Assembly (NCBI GenBank): GCA_052148715.1
Contig: JBKQHQ010000275.1
Location: forward strand, 1-24,104
Direction: 5' to 3'
DNA: 24,104 nt
DNA from: JBKQHQ01 sp052148715
GTDB lineage: Bacteria > Pseudomonadota > Alphaproteobacteria > Rhizobiales > Xanthobacteraceae
Shown here: positions 1 through 6,158 of the stretch, one piece after another
How positions within the stretch are numbered: position 1 is the stretch's first letter
Layout: the number at the start of each line of letters is the position of its first letter
Notes under the pieces: generated by a model
Seen by the model: the letters and a program-made list of their open reading frames with translations, nothing else
The model's database searches: none
Told to the model about the DNA's origin: nothing
Program-made: the position numbers and the translations under genes

Positions 1-831
1 GAGCTCCGTGACGATCAGACCTATGCTCACGGCCTGCGTGGATGAGGCCGTGCCGCCTTCGACCTCCACCTGCAGGGAGATCGGCCGGCTGTCGGCGATC
101 ATCGAGGCCGCGAGCGTCTCGCATAGCCGCGACAAATAGGAGCGGAGCTCAATCGACGTGCCGGGCTCGGAGACATGGAGGTGCTCCTGCATGGCCGCGA
201 TGGACATGACTCGCTGGTGCGCCTCCTGAAGATGCTGCCGCGTCTCTTCCGATTTTACCGTCCGCGCCTTGATCAGAAGGATACTGGCGATGATCTGCAA
301 GCTGTTCGCCACACGGTGCTGCATCTCCTGAAGCAGAACCTCCTTCTGTTGCAGAAGCTCCTGCAGCGCACGCTCCTGGGCGCGCCGTTCGGAAATGTCC
401 TCGATAGCGAGTAGAATTGTCGTGTGCGAATTGCCTTCGTAGAACACCTGGCGGGCATTCAGCAGCATCGTACGACGCCCGATCCCGGCAAAATCCTTCT
501 CGACCTCGTAAGCGTCCATGACGGCATGCTGCGGCACGATGCTCTCCAGCTGTAACCGAAGCTGCGGAATGTCCCACTGGCCGTCGCCCAACGTGTAAAC
601 GGGGCGACCTTGGACATCCCGCTTGTCCATCTTGAACGTCTTGCAGAAGGAGCGGCTGGCGAGGACGACGCGCAAGTCCTTATCGAGCACCAGAAGCGGC
701 TCGCGGATGGTGTCGACAATCGCCTGGGTGAGCGCGCGCCCATCTTCAACGGTCGTGAACGGCGGAATGTCAGAAAAGGCCAAGGATTGTCCGAGGCCCG
801 CGGACGGTGCCAAAGTTGCATGCAGCGGCAT
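1..831 (-). CDS. PAS domain sensor histidine kinase, HisKA_2 type (3' end off the window)
   Basis: The 277 visible codons begin at an ATG with GAGGAG 7 bases upstream and run off the left edge. Residues about 35-150 read as a PAS sensor domain ending in a typical PAS-to-linker segment (AIEDISERRAQERA). A short coiled helix leads to the phosphoacceptor box, LLQEMQHRVANSLQIIASIL, with His172 as the likely phosphorylated residue. This HRVxNxLQ form marks the HisKA_2/HWE class, common in alphaproteobacterial light and general-stress signalling. The visible end, GLIVTEL, is the start of the ATPase N box, so the ATP-binding domain lies outside. No membrane segment is visible, so it is probably a soluble sensor. 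It lies 76 bp downstream of the GlsB-like gene in the same direction. The signal and the partner regulator cannot be told from this sequence. Confidence 0.88.
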   Translation of the reverse strand, partial: MPLHATLAPSAGLGQSLAFSDIPPFTTVEDGRALTQAIVDTIREPLLVLDKDLRVVLASRSFCKTFKMDKRDVQGRPVYTLGDGQWDIPQLRLQLESIVPQHAVMDAYEVEKDFAGIGRRTMLLNARQVFYEGNSHTTILLAIEDISERRAQERALQELLQQKEVLLQEMQHRVANSLQIIASILLIKARTVKSEETRQHLQEAHQRVMSIAAMQEHLHVSEPGTSIELRSYLSRLCETLAASMIADSRPISLQVEVEGGTASSTQAVSIGLIVTEL

Positions 832-907
832 GCGGCTTCTCCTCGGCGCTGGCTAGTTCAGATTTTCCATGTCTGCACAAGAATGCGCCGCGCAAAACGC
901 ATCGACG

Positions 908-1216
908 TTACCAGCGACTTCCCCAACGCGCTCCCCATCCGCCCCACCGGCGTCCCCATCCGCCCCGGCGGCGAATGAGCTTGATGATCCAAAGCAGCAG
1001 CAACGCGCCGATGGTGGCGTTGATGACCGCGGCGACAATATCCGTGCCAAGCTCGATGCCGAGTCGAGGCAGCAGCCACCCGCCAATAAAGGCACCTACG
1101 ACCCCGATGATGAGGTCGCCGACCATCCCAAAACCGGTGCCCCGCACAACCTGGCCGGCTAACCATCCCGCCACAAGGCCGACCACGAGAACGACGAGGA
1201 GACCTTCACCCGACAT
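908..1216 (-). CDS. GlsB/YeaQ/YmgE family small membrane protein with a Trp-Gly-Arg tail
   Basis: A 102-residue protein of three hydrophobic stretches (about 4-25, 30-50 and 57-80) rich in Gly and small residues, with the family pattern GWLAGQVVRG followed by GDLIIGVVGAFIGGWLLP. This matches the transglycosylase-associated (GlsB/YeaQ) family of stress-induced inner-membrane proteins, usually about 80-85 residues; their biochemical role is unclear. The ATG at 1216 was chosen because the family homology begins there and GGAG lies about 9 bases upstream; the frame is open further upstream but that part does not look like protein. Odd feature: after the last membrane segment there is a 20-residue tail of Arg, Trp and Gly, partly encoded by a 21-bp tandem repeat. 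Confidence 0.9.
   Translation of the reverse strand: MSGEGLLVVLVVGLVAGWLAGQVVRGTGFGMVGDLIIGVVGAFIGGWLLPRLGIELGTDIVAAVINATIGALLLLWIIKLIRRRGGWGRRWGGWGARWGSRW
932..966. repeat. Tandem 14-bp direct repeat with 21-bp period inside the GlsB-like gene
   Basis: TCCCCATCCGCCCC occurs at 932-945 and again at 953-966. The 21-bp period equals seven codons and produces the repeated Trp-Gly-Arg pattern at the end of the GlsB-like protein. It is probably a local slippage duplication. Confidence 0.8.
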
Positions 1217-1766
1217 CACCCTGCTCCGATCGCAAGAGAACGCGCACGCGCATAGCTTGCCGCCGACCGATGGGCCGGTCGCCCAGCACAACACAGAAAA
1301 CACTGGCAGCATTCGCGAGGGCGGTCTGTCCAAAATTGAACACCCCGACCAGCGTAATTTAAACCATGCCGCTTTCCTAAACCGAGCCTTTTTGGCTCGA
1401 TGGGAATCGATCGTTCTCGGGCGCGTGCCCTTGGGGTTTTGGCGCTCCCTGTTGCGCTCGTCGAATTGCCGCTTCCCTCTTATGCAACTCGCTTACTGAA
1501 TGGCCCGGCCTTGCACTAGCGGCTACCCGCACTTTCATTATCATTTTCAAATTCAGATGACTTCCAGTCGCAACTATTGAACGCCCCGCGAGTTAACCCA
1601 CGGGCATAGTCCCGGCGCCATCTTGCTCCCCCCAATGATGCTCTCGTGCTGGCCCTTCCTGAGGATACCGCAGATTTTTCTTCTCGCGCGGGTTCCGTCA
1701 GGAGAACATAATCTTACCGCAAACGAAATTTGCGGCCTTGGAGTAATCAGGGGGTGGAGAATTGTT
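1217..1766. other. Intergenic region, 550 bp, no gene seen
   Basis: This gap separates the divergent GlsB-like and DUF1236 genes and must hold both promoters. I find no convincing coding frame: the long open frames here are shadows without a ribosome binding site or protein-like composition. The only structure I can point to is a six-bp hairpin, CGAGCC-TTTTT-GGCTCG, at 1383-1399. I found no clear EcfG-type GGAAC/CGTT pair. Confidence 0.6.
1383..1399. other. Short perfect hairpin CGAGCC-TTTTT-GGCTCG
   Basis: Six-bp perfect arms around a five-T loop lie midway between two divergent genes. No T tract follows on either strand, so it is a poor terminator; an operator or a chance structure is equally possible. 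Confidence 0.35.
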
Positions 1767-2135
1767 ATGAACAAATACCTGCAGACAACCGCAATAGCCA
1801 TGCTCGTTCTCGGCGGAACCGCTGTTGCCCAAGCCCAGTCGACGAACCCCAATGACCAGACGACGAACGCGACAGTCAATCTGACGCCGGACCAGGAAGC
1901 TGCGATCTACAAGGCAGTGACCGACGGTAGAGGCGAAAGGGGGCGGCCCGAGATCAGATTGGGGGATGAGGTGCCGTCGCGGGTTAAGCTCAGCACCCTT
2001 CCCGATTCGCTCCAGCTTCAAGCGGTGAAAGGGTTGCGCTACTTTACCGTGACGGAACGAACCACGGTGGTTCACAATGACGTCATTCTGGTTGATCCCG
2101 CGACCGATAAAGTCGTCAGAATTATTCAGAAGTAA
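1767..2135 (+). CDS. Secreted DUF1236 domain protein
   Basis: A 122-residue protein with a signal peptide of about 24 residues (hydrophobic core AIAMLVLGGTAVAQAQ) and a C-terminal half of DUF1236 type: a Pro-Asp-Gln-Glu helix near residue 41, a VPSRVKLSTLPDSL segment near 70-82, and the closing pattern VILVDPATDKVVRIIQ at 106-121. Such proteins are abundant in Bradyrhizobium and relatives and are presumed periplasmic; no activity is known to me. The ATG at 1767 was chosen for the signal peptide and for GGGGTGGAGA six bases upstream; earlier in-frame starts add a non-protein-like leader. A strong hairpin terminator follows 55 bp after the stop, so it is probably transcribed alone. Confidence 0.88.
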   Translation: MNKYLQTTAIAMLVLGGTAVAQAQSTNPNDQTTNATVNLTPDQEAAIYKAVTDGRGERGRPEIRLGDEVPSRVKLSTLPDSLQLQAVKGLRYFTVTERTTVVHNDVILVDPATDKVVRIIQK

Positions 2136-2190
2136 GGCTCGCGTTTGTTGCGCTCTTGTGTGACGCCATCATCGTTGCGGATGCATCGTG

Positions 2191-2220
2191 GCACCCCTGC
2201 CGGGAAACCGGCGGGGGTGC
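2191..2220 (+). terminator. 13-bp stem with GAAA tetraloop, likely terminator of the DUF1236 gene
   Basis: GCACCCCTGCCGG (2191-2203), loop GAAA, then CCGGCGGGGGTGC (2208-2220). All 13 positions pair, with one G-T wobble. The GC-rich stem is strong but is followed only by TTCGTTG, so the U tract is poor. The GNRA-type loop adds stability. It lies 55 bp after the stop codon at 2135. Confidence 0.7.
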
Positions 2221-2442
2221 TTCGTTGAGCCGGCGACACCAGATCGGTTCAACTTGGTTCCGGGTTGCTCGGACAGCGTTTCCCCAGATGACGCGCGGCG
2301 GCGCCCGCACTTTACGGTGAGCACGCCCATTGGGAGTGTATAAAATTGACCACGATCCGAGCGCGCATCGGCGTACGGTGTCCGTCGATTCGATGCGCAA
2401 CCGCTGCGGCGGCGATTTTTGACGTGCGCTGCACGGGGTGAT

Positions 2443-2449
2443 GAGGAGG
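2443..2449 (+). promoter_or_regulatory. Ribosome binding site that fixes a GTG start
   Basis: GAGGAGG ends five bases before the GTG at 2455. This places the Crp/Fnr start at 2455 rather than at the upstream in-frame TTG at 2419. Confidence 0.75.
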
Positions 2450-2454
2450 CCGGC

Positions 2455-3129
2455 GTGGGTGGGACCTTGAAGCTGCCGTTTGATCCAGAGGCCTTCTTAT
2501 CCGATGCCGGCCGGGGCACTACGAAATCCGTCTTTGAAGAAGCCAAGATCATCTTTTCGCAAGGCGAGCCAGCGGATTCCATCTTCTACATCAATAAGGG
2601 AAAGCTCAAGCTGACCGTTCGTTCGGTGCAAGGAAAGGAAGCTGTTGTCGCAATCCTCGGCACCGGCGATTTCTTTGGCGAGGGGTGCTTGGCCGGGCAG
2701 CCGCGGCGCATGGCGGCCGCGACGGCGATGATGGAGTGCTTGATAACCCGCTTGGACAAGGCAGCCATGATCCGCGTGCTACACGACGAGCCGGACTTCT
2801 CCGAGAAATTCATGTCGCACCTTTTGACGCGCAATATCCGCGTTGAGGCCGATCTGGTCGATCAACTGTTCAATTCGAGCGAAAAACGTCTGGCTCGGAT
2901 GCTGCTTATCCTGGCGAATTTTGGCAAGGAGGGTAAGCCGGAGCCAATCATCGCCAAGGTCAGCCAGGAGATGCTGGCGGAAATGATCGGCACGACACGA
3001 TCGCGGGTGAGCTTCTTCATGAATAAATTCCGCAAATTGGGCTTCATTGACTACAATGGACACGTCGAGGTTCACAGCTCGTTGTTGAATGTAGTTTTAC
3101 ACGACGATCCACACATCAATAGCGATTGA
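2455..3129 (+). CDS. Crp/Fnr family transcriptional regulator
   Basis: A 224-residue regulator. Residues about 20-115 form the cyclic-nucleotide-type beta barrel, including IFYINKGKLKLTV and GDFFGEGCLAGQPRRMAAAT. A long dimer helix follows at about 118-150, then a winged helix-turn-helix at about 168-200 with the recognition region EMLAEMIGTTRSRVSFFMNK. It lacks the N-terminal Cys cluster of true Fnr, so it is not an oxygen-sensing iron-sulfur protein. It closely resembles a Crp/Fnr subgroup with many copies in Bradyrhizobium; the effector is unknown to me. A GTG start at 2455 is preferred because of a near-perfect GAGGAGG. It stands alone, with 318 bp of upstream DNA and a small membrane peptide convergent downstream. 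Confidence 0.93.
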   Translation: MGGTLKLPFDPEAFLSDAGRGTTKSVFEEAKIIFSQGEPADSIFYINKGKLKLTVRSVQGKEAVVAILGTGDFFGEGCLAGQPRRMAAATAMMECLITRLDKAAMIRVLHDEPDFSEKFMSHLLTRNIRVEADLVDQLFNSSEKRLARMLLILANFGKEGKPEPIIAKVSQEMLAEMIGTTRSRVSFFMNKFRKLGFIDYNGHVEVHSSLLNVVLHDDPHINSD

Positions 3130-3222
3130 TTATTCGGCCTGAACTATAGCTCCTCTTGCTCATACCCGTGAAGCATGAGATCGAATTAGGCGCAAGAGTA
3201 CATTTTCATGCCAAGCCCTTTC

Positions 3223-3297
3223 TTAGATATGGACGCCGAGGAAACCGGCGACCACGATAACCACGACCACCACGCCGATGATGTAGAATATGTTCAT
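3223..3297 (-). CDS. 24-residue hydrophobic membrane peptide
   Basis: This very short frame starts MNIFYIIG, continues as an almost unbroken run of Val and Ile, and ends in AGFLGVHI, so it is essentially a single membrane-spanning helix. GGAGAG lies about six bases before its ATG, an excellent spacing. I believe similar tiny peptides recur in rhizobial genomes, but that is memory, not a search. A role as a membrane microprotein or toxin-like peptide is possible and unproven. It is convergent with the Crp/Fnr gene. Confidence 0.6.
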   Translation of the reverse strand: MNIFYIIGVVVVVIVVAGFLGVHI

Positions 3298-3464
3298 TGT
3301 TTCTCTCCGAAATTGGGGCCGCACGCAGCCACCCAAGGAAGGTACCGACGGTTTCAGCTCAGGCTGGCGATCACCGCTACGATTGCGAGCGCGCAGGTAT
3401 CCGGTTGCAACATCGCAACACATGATCCACGAAATGGCTGAGGACCGGTAACGTGCGCCGCGCC

Positions 3465-3743
3465 TCAACGGGCAGTTACTACGCCTGCGCCGGCGGACAC
3501 GTCCCGTTGGCCTGCAGCCGGCAATACGCGTGCGTGATCGCCCAAGTGGACACGAAAATAACGTCCATAGCATGCCGCCCAGATTTGCTGCCGTTGGGTC
3601 GATGTTAGGTTCAGCCGAGCAGACCAATAGTCTTGCTCCGCCGCGCTCAAGCCGCGCACATCTTCACACGTCACCCCCTGGGCCGATGATACGCCAGCGA
3701 CGAGCAGGACGGCGGCTATGGCCGTCAACACATAGGTTTTCAT
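3465..3743 (-). CDS. Small secreted protein of unknown function, probably frameshifted near its C-terminus
   Basis: The ATG at 3743 has AGGAG about nine bases upstream and gives a signal peptide (MKTYVLTAIAAVLLVAGVSSAQ) followed by VTCEDVRGLSAAEQDYW and STQRQQIWAACYG, a pattern I associate with small periplasmic rhizobial proteins carrying paired cysteines. After about residue 70 the frame becomes protein-unlike (ARVLPAAGQRDVSAGAGVV). A neighbouring frame reads HAYCRLQANGTCPPAQA and stops at 3479-3481, which looks like the true C-terminus with two further cysteines. A one-base shift between about 3533 and 3580 would join the two. It lies 68 bp behind the next gene in the same direction and probably shares its promoter. 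Function unknown. Confidence 0.7.
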   Translation of the reverse strand: MKTYVLTAIAAVLLVAGVSSAQGVTCEDVRGLSAAEQDYWSARLNLTSTQRQQIWAACYGRYFRVHLGDHARVLPAAGQRDVSAGAGVVTAR

Positions 3744-3811
3744 GGCATCGTGCTCCTGAGGCTTTGCCAATACGTTTTGAAAGTGTCCGCGGCTCTACAA
3801 GAGCCCGGCGT

Positions 3812-4102
3812 TCACGCATGGGTCATGCATTGGTAGAGGAACGACCAGCTCTTCCGACCGGCAAGCTTCTGCTCGTCGGCCTGATTCCGGCAACCGGTCC
3901 ATTTCTCCTTGTCCTTGGCCCATTCGCTCTGCATCGCCGCCCACTCCTTCTTGGTCCAAGTCTCAGCCCTCGTTGTCGCAGAGACGGAGGGCGACGGCGT
4001 TGTGGCAGTTTGGGATACCGGAGCTTGCGCGAAGGCAGATCCGACACAAACTGCGACTCCGACGAAAGCGGAGGCGGCTAAACAAGCTCGAAGGCGATTC
4101 AT
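3812..4102 (-). CDS. Small secreted protein of unknown function with a GRKSWSFLYQCM end
   Basis: A 96-residue protein with a signal peptide of about 26 residues ending GSAFAQA, a Thr/Ser/Pro-rich linker (about 27-47), and a compact C-terminal module rich in Trp and Lys (TKKEWAAMQSEWAKDKEKW) ending CRNQADEQKLAGRKSWSFL and QCM. Two cysteines (71 and 92) could form a disulfide. The module faintly recalls the PsiF type (C...GxxR...F...C), but I would not assign it. AAGGAGGG lies six bases before the ATG. A match to the EcfG general-stress promoter lies about 60-80 bp upstream, so stress induction is likely; the gene at 3743 follows 68 bp downstream. Confidence 0.78.
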   Translation of the reverse strand: MNRLRACLAASAFVGVAVCVGSAFAQAPVSQTATTPSPSVSATTRAETWTKKEWAAMQSEWAKDKEKWTGCRNQADEQKLAGRKSWSFLYQCMTHA

Positions 4103-4159
4103 TGCAGCCCTCCTTGGTGGGATTTTTAGTTAAGTTTTACGGATGGGGTCCGCTGACAC

Positions 4160-4185
4160 AACGCCCGGTGGGCGTGTTTCGTTCC
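4160..4185 (-). promoter_or_regulatory. EcfG-type (general stress sigma factor) promoter match
   Basis: On the minus strand GGAAC (4185-4181) is followed after 17 bases by CGTT (4163-4160). This equals the alphaproteobacterial EcfG consensus GGAAC-N16/17-CGTT. It lies 58 bp before the start codon at 4102 and points at the two small secreted-protein genes. It was the only full match I found when reading the intergenic regions. Confidence 0.65.
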
Positions 4186-4212
4186 GCCCGTCGAGGAATT
4201 GGCCGAGCTAAT

Positions 4213-4230
4213 CGGTCCAGAAATGGACCG
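4213..4230. other. Seven-bp perfect hairpin with GAAA loop
   Basis: CGGTCCA-GAAA-TGGACCG. On the plus strand it is followed by CCTTATAATT. It has the same tetraloop as the strong hairpin at 2191-2220. A terminator or small RNA element is possible. Confidence 0.4.
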
Positions 4231-4442
4231 CCTTATAATTGCGGCGGCGTCAGGCGCCGACTCATGCGCGTCGCCTTGTCAGGGCAAGGACGGGTAGCTT
4301 TCATTTTGGAATATCGATCGTCGTGTCAAAATTGGCCGCGAAGCCGCGTTGCGAATTCGTAAATTCGAGGCGTTGGCTGGGATACGATGATCGAGCCGTC
4401 TGTGCAAAAGTGCACATGGAATTGTCGAGCCGATCTAAACAC

Positions 4443-4685
4443 TCAGCTTGTGACGCTCGTTCGCAGATGGTCAGCCCCGTCCTGTGCGGCAAGGGCTGCG
4501 CGGCCGGTGTTTGTGACGACGCTTGCTAAGGTGCTGTTCGTCGCGCCAATGACATATCCCAATTCGCGTAGCGATTGGTCCACGGGACGAAGTCCGGGTC
4601 CCGCCGCGGCGTAGCTACCATATCCCCTGACGCCATCGGAGTAATCGCGAACGCACTGCAGCCATTCAAGCTGTTGTTTGTCCAT
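4443..4685 (-). CDS. Hypothetical 80-residue protein
   Basis: The ATG at 4685 has AGGA eight bases upstream. The 80-residue product is soluble, with no signal peptide or membrane segment, and contains QLEWLQCVRDYSDGVRGYGS followed by a helical segment around LRELGYVIGATNSTLASVV. I do not recognise the family. The composition reads like a real protein, which together with the ribosome binding site is the whole case for the gene. It lies 50 bp downstream of the zinc-ribbon gene in the same direction and may be co-transcribed with it. Confidence 0.5.
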   Translation of the reverse strand: MDKQQLEWLQCVRDYSDGVRGYGSYAAAGPGLRPVDQSLRELGYVIGATNSTLASVVTNTGRAALAAQDGADHLRTSVTS

Positions 4686-4735
4686 GATCGGTTCCTGCCG
4701 TCTTTTGGAGGTCGGTATCCGTAGCGTGGCACGTG

Positions 4736-5014
4736 CTACAGGGAAGACACCCACGCATTCAACCATGATCTTGGCCGCATGGACTTCTTCCTTCCCGTTG
4801 CAAACTGAATCCTCCCCACCGCCCTAATTACCGCCGCTCCCTGCTTCGGATCGTGAGCCTCGACCGATTGGTACATTTTCCGCTGCCCGCAGTTCGGGCA
4901 CGGCACGGAAAACTCTCCTGTCAGACGCGGTGCGCTTGCCAGGGAAATTTCGTGGAAGCACGTCGGACAGCTCACGCAACTGCGGGACTTCGGATCTCTC
5001 TGGAAAACTGCCAC
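4736..5014 (-). CDS. Putative zinc-ribbon protein
   Basis: A 92-residue frame from a GTG start (GAAGG about six bases upstream) with CVSCPTC near residue 13 and CPNCG near residue 39, the two Cys knuckles of a zinc ribbon. The tail after residue 55 is basic and unremarkable. An overlapping frame starts with ATG at 5030 but shows no such motif, so this frame is preferred. Single zinc ribbons of this size are usually nucleic-acid- or protein-binding modules; no specific role can be given. It is followed 50 bp later by the unknown gene at 4685. The start codon is uncertain. Confidence 0.5.
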   Translation of the reverse strand: MAVFQRDPKSRSCVSCPTCFHEISLASAPRLTGEFSVPCPNCGQRKMYQSVEAHDPKQGAAVIRAVGRIQFATGRKKSMRPRSWLNAWVSSL

Positions 5015-5243
5015 GACTGCCTTCTTTCATGCCTACGAGGATTGACCGGTTCGCAGCTCCTGATCTCTATAAGTCATCCTTCGGCGCGGTTGCGATCCGT
5101 CGCCTTAGTCCCGCACAGGGCACCTGTTTGTCCCACGGTACCTACCGTGATCATATAGCTATCGATTGGTCTGTAACCAGTGTTCAATTGAATTGTTTCC
5201 AACAAGCGACGAGATCCTATGTCTTACTAGTATATTAGTGTGC

Positions 5244-5271
5244 AATAATTAAATTTTAATACTTAATTATT
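5244..5271. repeat. Perfect 9-bp A/T inverted repeat in the A/T-rich island
   Basis: AATAATTAA (5244-5252) and TTAATTATT (5263-5271) separated by ten A/T-rich bases. In such A/T-rich DNA a chance dyad is quite likely; a site for a nucleoid-associated or other A/T-binding protein is possible. Confidence 0.45.
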
Positions 5272-5284
5272 TAAAGTATATCGC

Positions 5285-5413
5285 TCAATTGCATTTTGCC
5301 AGTGCCCCGCCCATTTCTGGCGCGACAATCAGCCCGTCAATGGGCACTAATTCTACCCCATCGAATCTGGCCATACGCATCGTCGACGGTAGCCAGTTCC
5401 GTGCAGTCGCCAT
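5285..5413 (-). CDS. Candidate 42-residue small protein
   Basis: A short frame not overlapping another gene. GAGGAG lies seven bases before its ATG, about as good a ribosome binding site as any in the window. The product begins MATARNWLPSTMRMARFDGV and continues ELVPIDGLIVAPEMGG, ending in a Cys-Asn. It is soluble, mixed in composition and without recognisable motifs. It is divergent from the DUF1488-like gene at 5484, and its stop adjoins the A/T-rich island. I do not recognise it; the case rests on the binding site and the protein-like composition. Confidence 0.35.
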   Translation of the reverse strand: MATARNWLPSTMRMARFDGVELVPIDGLIVAPEMGGALAKCN

Positions 5414-5483
5414 TGTGAAACTCCTCGCCCGTCGCCATGTGTGAGGCAGCGGATCCAAATCCATATTGAGGATAGGGCTTTTT

Positions 5484-5762
5484 ATGCCGTTGATCAGGGA
5501 TCACGAGCAGTTCGAGTTCGAGCGATTCGAGGGGGTCTATTTCTGGATGAGGGACGGCGCCAACCAAGTTCTCTGCAAGGTCAGCTACGAGGCGTTGCGG
5601 GACAGGAGCGCCCGCGACGGCGAAAGCGCCAGCTTGCCGGACACCTTCGTACGTCACCGCCAGCGCATCGAGTCGATTGCCGGCGAAAAGTACGACGAAG
5701 GCCACAAGGCCAACGATCTCGTCTTCGTCCTCACTAGGGATCTAACGCCGCCGCCGATGTGA
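5484..5762 (+). CDS. DUF1488-like small protein
   Basis: A 92-residue soluble protein. The pattern FEGVYFWMRDGANQVLCKVS, then EALRDR, then FVRHRQRIESIAGEKYDEG, closing with DLVFVLTRDL, follows the layout I associate with DUF1488: a short strand pair, a helix, and an R..IE..A..KY helix. The ATG at 5484 is preferred; a TTG at 5466 is also in frame. Upstream Shine-Dalgarno pairing is modest (GAGG or AGGG). Function is unknown in the family. A second DUF1488 protein is encoded at 7797. Confidence 0.72.
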   Translation: MPLIRDHEQFEFERFEGVYFWMRDGANQVLCKVSYEALRDRSARDGESASLPDTFVRHRQRIESIAGEKYDEGHKANDLVFVLTRDLTPPPM

Positions 5763-5833
5763 TCGGCCTGACGGTCAAGATCCGGCGCTCGGCGCAACGG
5801 CGGGCCGCGGCCGCAAGGATCGCGGCCAAGCGC

Positions 5834-6025
5834 TCAGGCCTTCTCCAGATCGCTTTCCTTCACCACGCGATCGTGCGGCTCGCGCAGGCTCTTGATGCGG
5901 TACTCGAATTCGCCGCCATTCTCAGGGAGCGTGCGGATGATCTTATAGTCGCCGTCGGCTGCCGACCTGTAGGGAAGACCACGGCAGAGACGCACCGTCT
6001 GCCCGGATCGAAATTGGTGCGACAT
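5834..6025 (-). CDS. Conserved small hypothetical protein (63 residues)
   Basis: The ATG at 6025 is preceded by GGAGAG with five-base spacing. The product, MSHQFRSGQTVRL through DYKIIRTLPENGGEFEYRIK, SLREPHDRVVKESDLEKA, reads as a small beta-rich SH3-like fold. I recall closely similar proteins throughout Bradyrhizobium-type genomes, with a repeated YRIKS.REPHERVV.ES pattern; they have no assigned function. It lies 133 bp downstream of the ykgJ-like gene in the same direction, so weak co-transcription with the cspA-ykgJ pair is possible, though its own strong binding site fits independent expression. Confidence 0.75.
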   Translation of the reverse strand: MSHQFRSGQTVRLCRGLPYRSAADGDYKIIRTLPENGGEFEYRIKSLREPHDRVVKESDLEKA

Positions 6026-6158
6026 ATCTCTCTCCAATCTGCGCCTCGCAAGACTTGCTGGGCGGTGATCCATGAGGGTAGTTGAGCCGGCCGGCGATGG
6101 ATTGGCGCCGGCGCGGATGAACAAAACTGAGCATTCGTTTCAAGCAGCGATGACGCTG

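Larger units (their letters stand above)
2136..2454. other. Intergenic region upstream of the Crp/Fnr gene
   Basis: Apart from the hairpin at 2191-2220 I see no gene here. The A/T-rich stretch around 2338-2350 (GTGTATAAAATTGACC) is the most promoter-like part before the Crp/Fnr gene, but I cannot assign a matching -35 element. No full FNR or FixK box (TTGAT-N4-ATCAA) is present. Confidence 0.5.
4103..4442. other. Intergenic region with small hairpins
   Basis: No gene seen. It contains the EcfG-type promoter at 4160-4185, a seven-bp perfect hairpin with GAAA loop at 4213-4230, a GC-rich inverted pair near 4241-4260 (GGCG-TCAG-GCGCC core), and TGTGCA-AAAG-TGCACA at 4401-4416. The first hairpin could end transcription of the minus-strand gene to the right, but no T tract is visible. 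Confidence 0.45.
5015..5483. other. Mostly noncoding region with a sharp A/T-rich island
   Basis: Base composition changes abruptly at about 5220-5290, to nearly pure A/T in an otherwise GC-rich window. Within it is a perfect nine-bp inverted repeat. The right part holds one candidate short gene on the minus strand (5285-5413). Otherwise I see no gene. Confidence 0.55.

Noticed and set aside
149..1499. Several long open frames on both strands over the kinase and GlsB-like genes
   Set aside because: They are shadows of the real frames: compositions rich in Arg, Ala, Pro and Ser, no ribosome binding sites, no motifs.
2345..2362. TTGAC-N4-ATC resembling an FNR/FixK half site before the Crp/Fnr gene
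   Set aside because: The second half does not match ATCAA, so it is not a credible box.
3530..4362. Long plus-strand frames across the two small secreted-protein genes
   Set aside because: The minus-strand frames have signal peptides and strong ribosome binding sites; the plus-strand frames show neither.
4824..5030. ATG-started frame overlapping the zinc-ribbon gene
   Set aside because: No Cys knuckles or other motif; the overlapping frame with CVSCPTC and CPNCG is far more protein-like.
5340..5444. 34-residue plus-strand frame starting with ATG before the DUF1488-like gene
   Set aside because: No Shine-Dalgarno sequence; the opposite strand has a better short frame.
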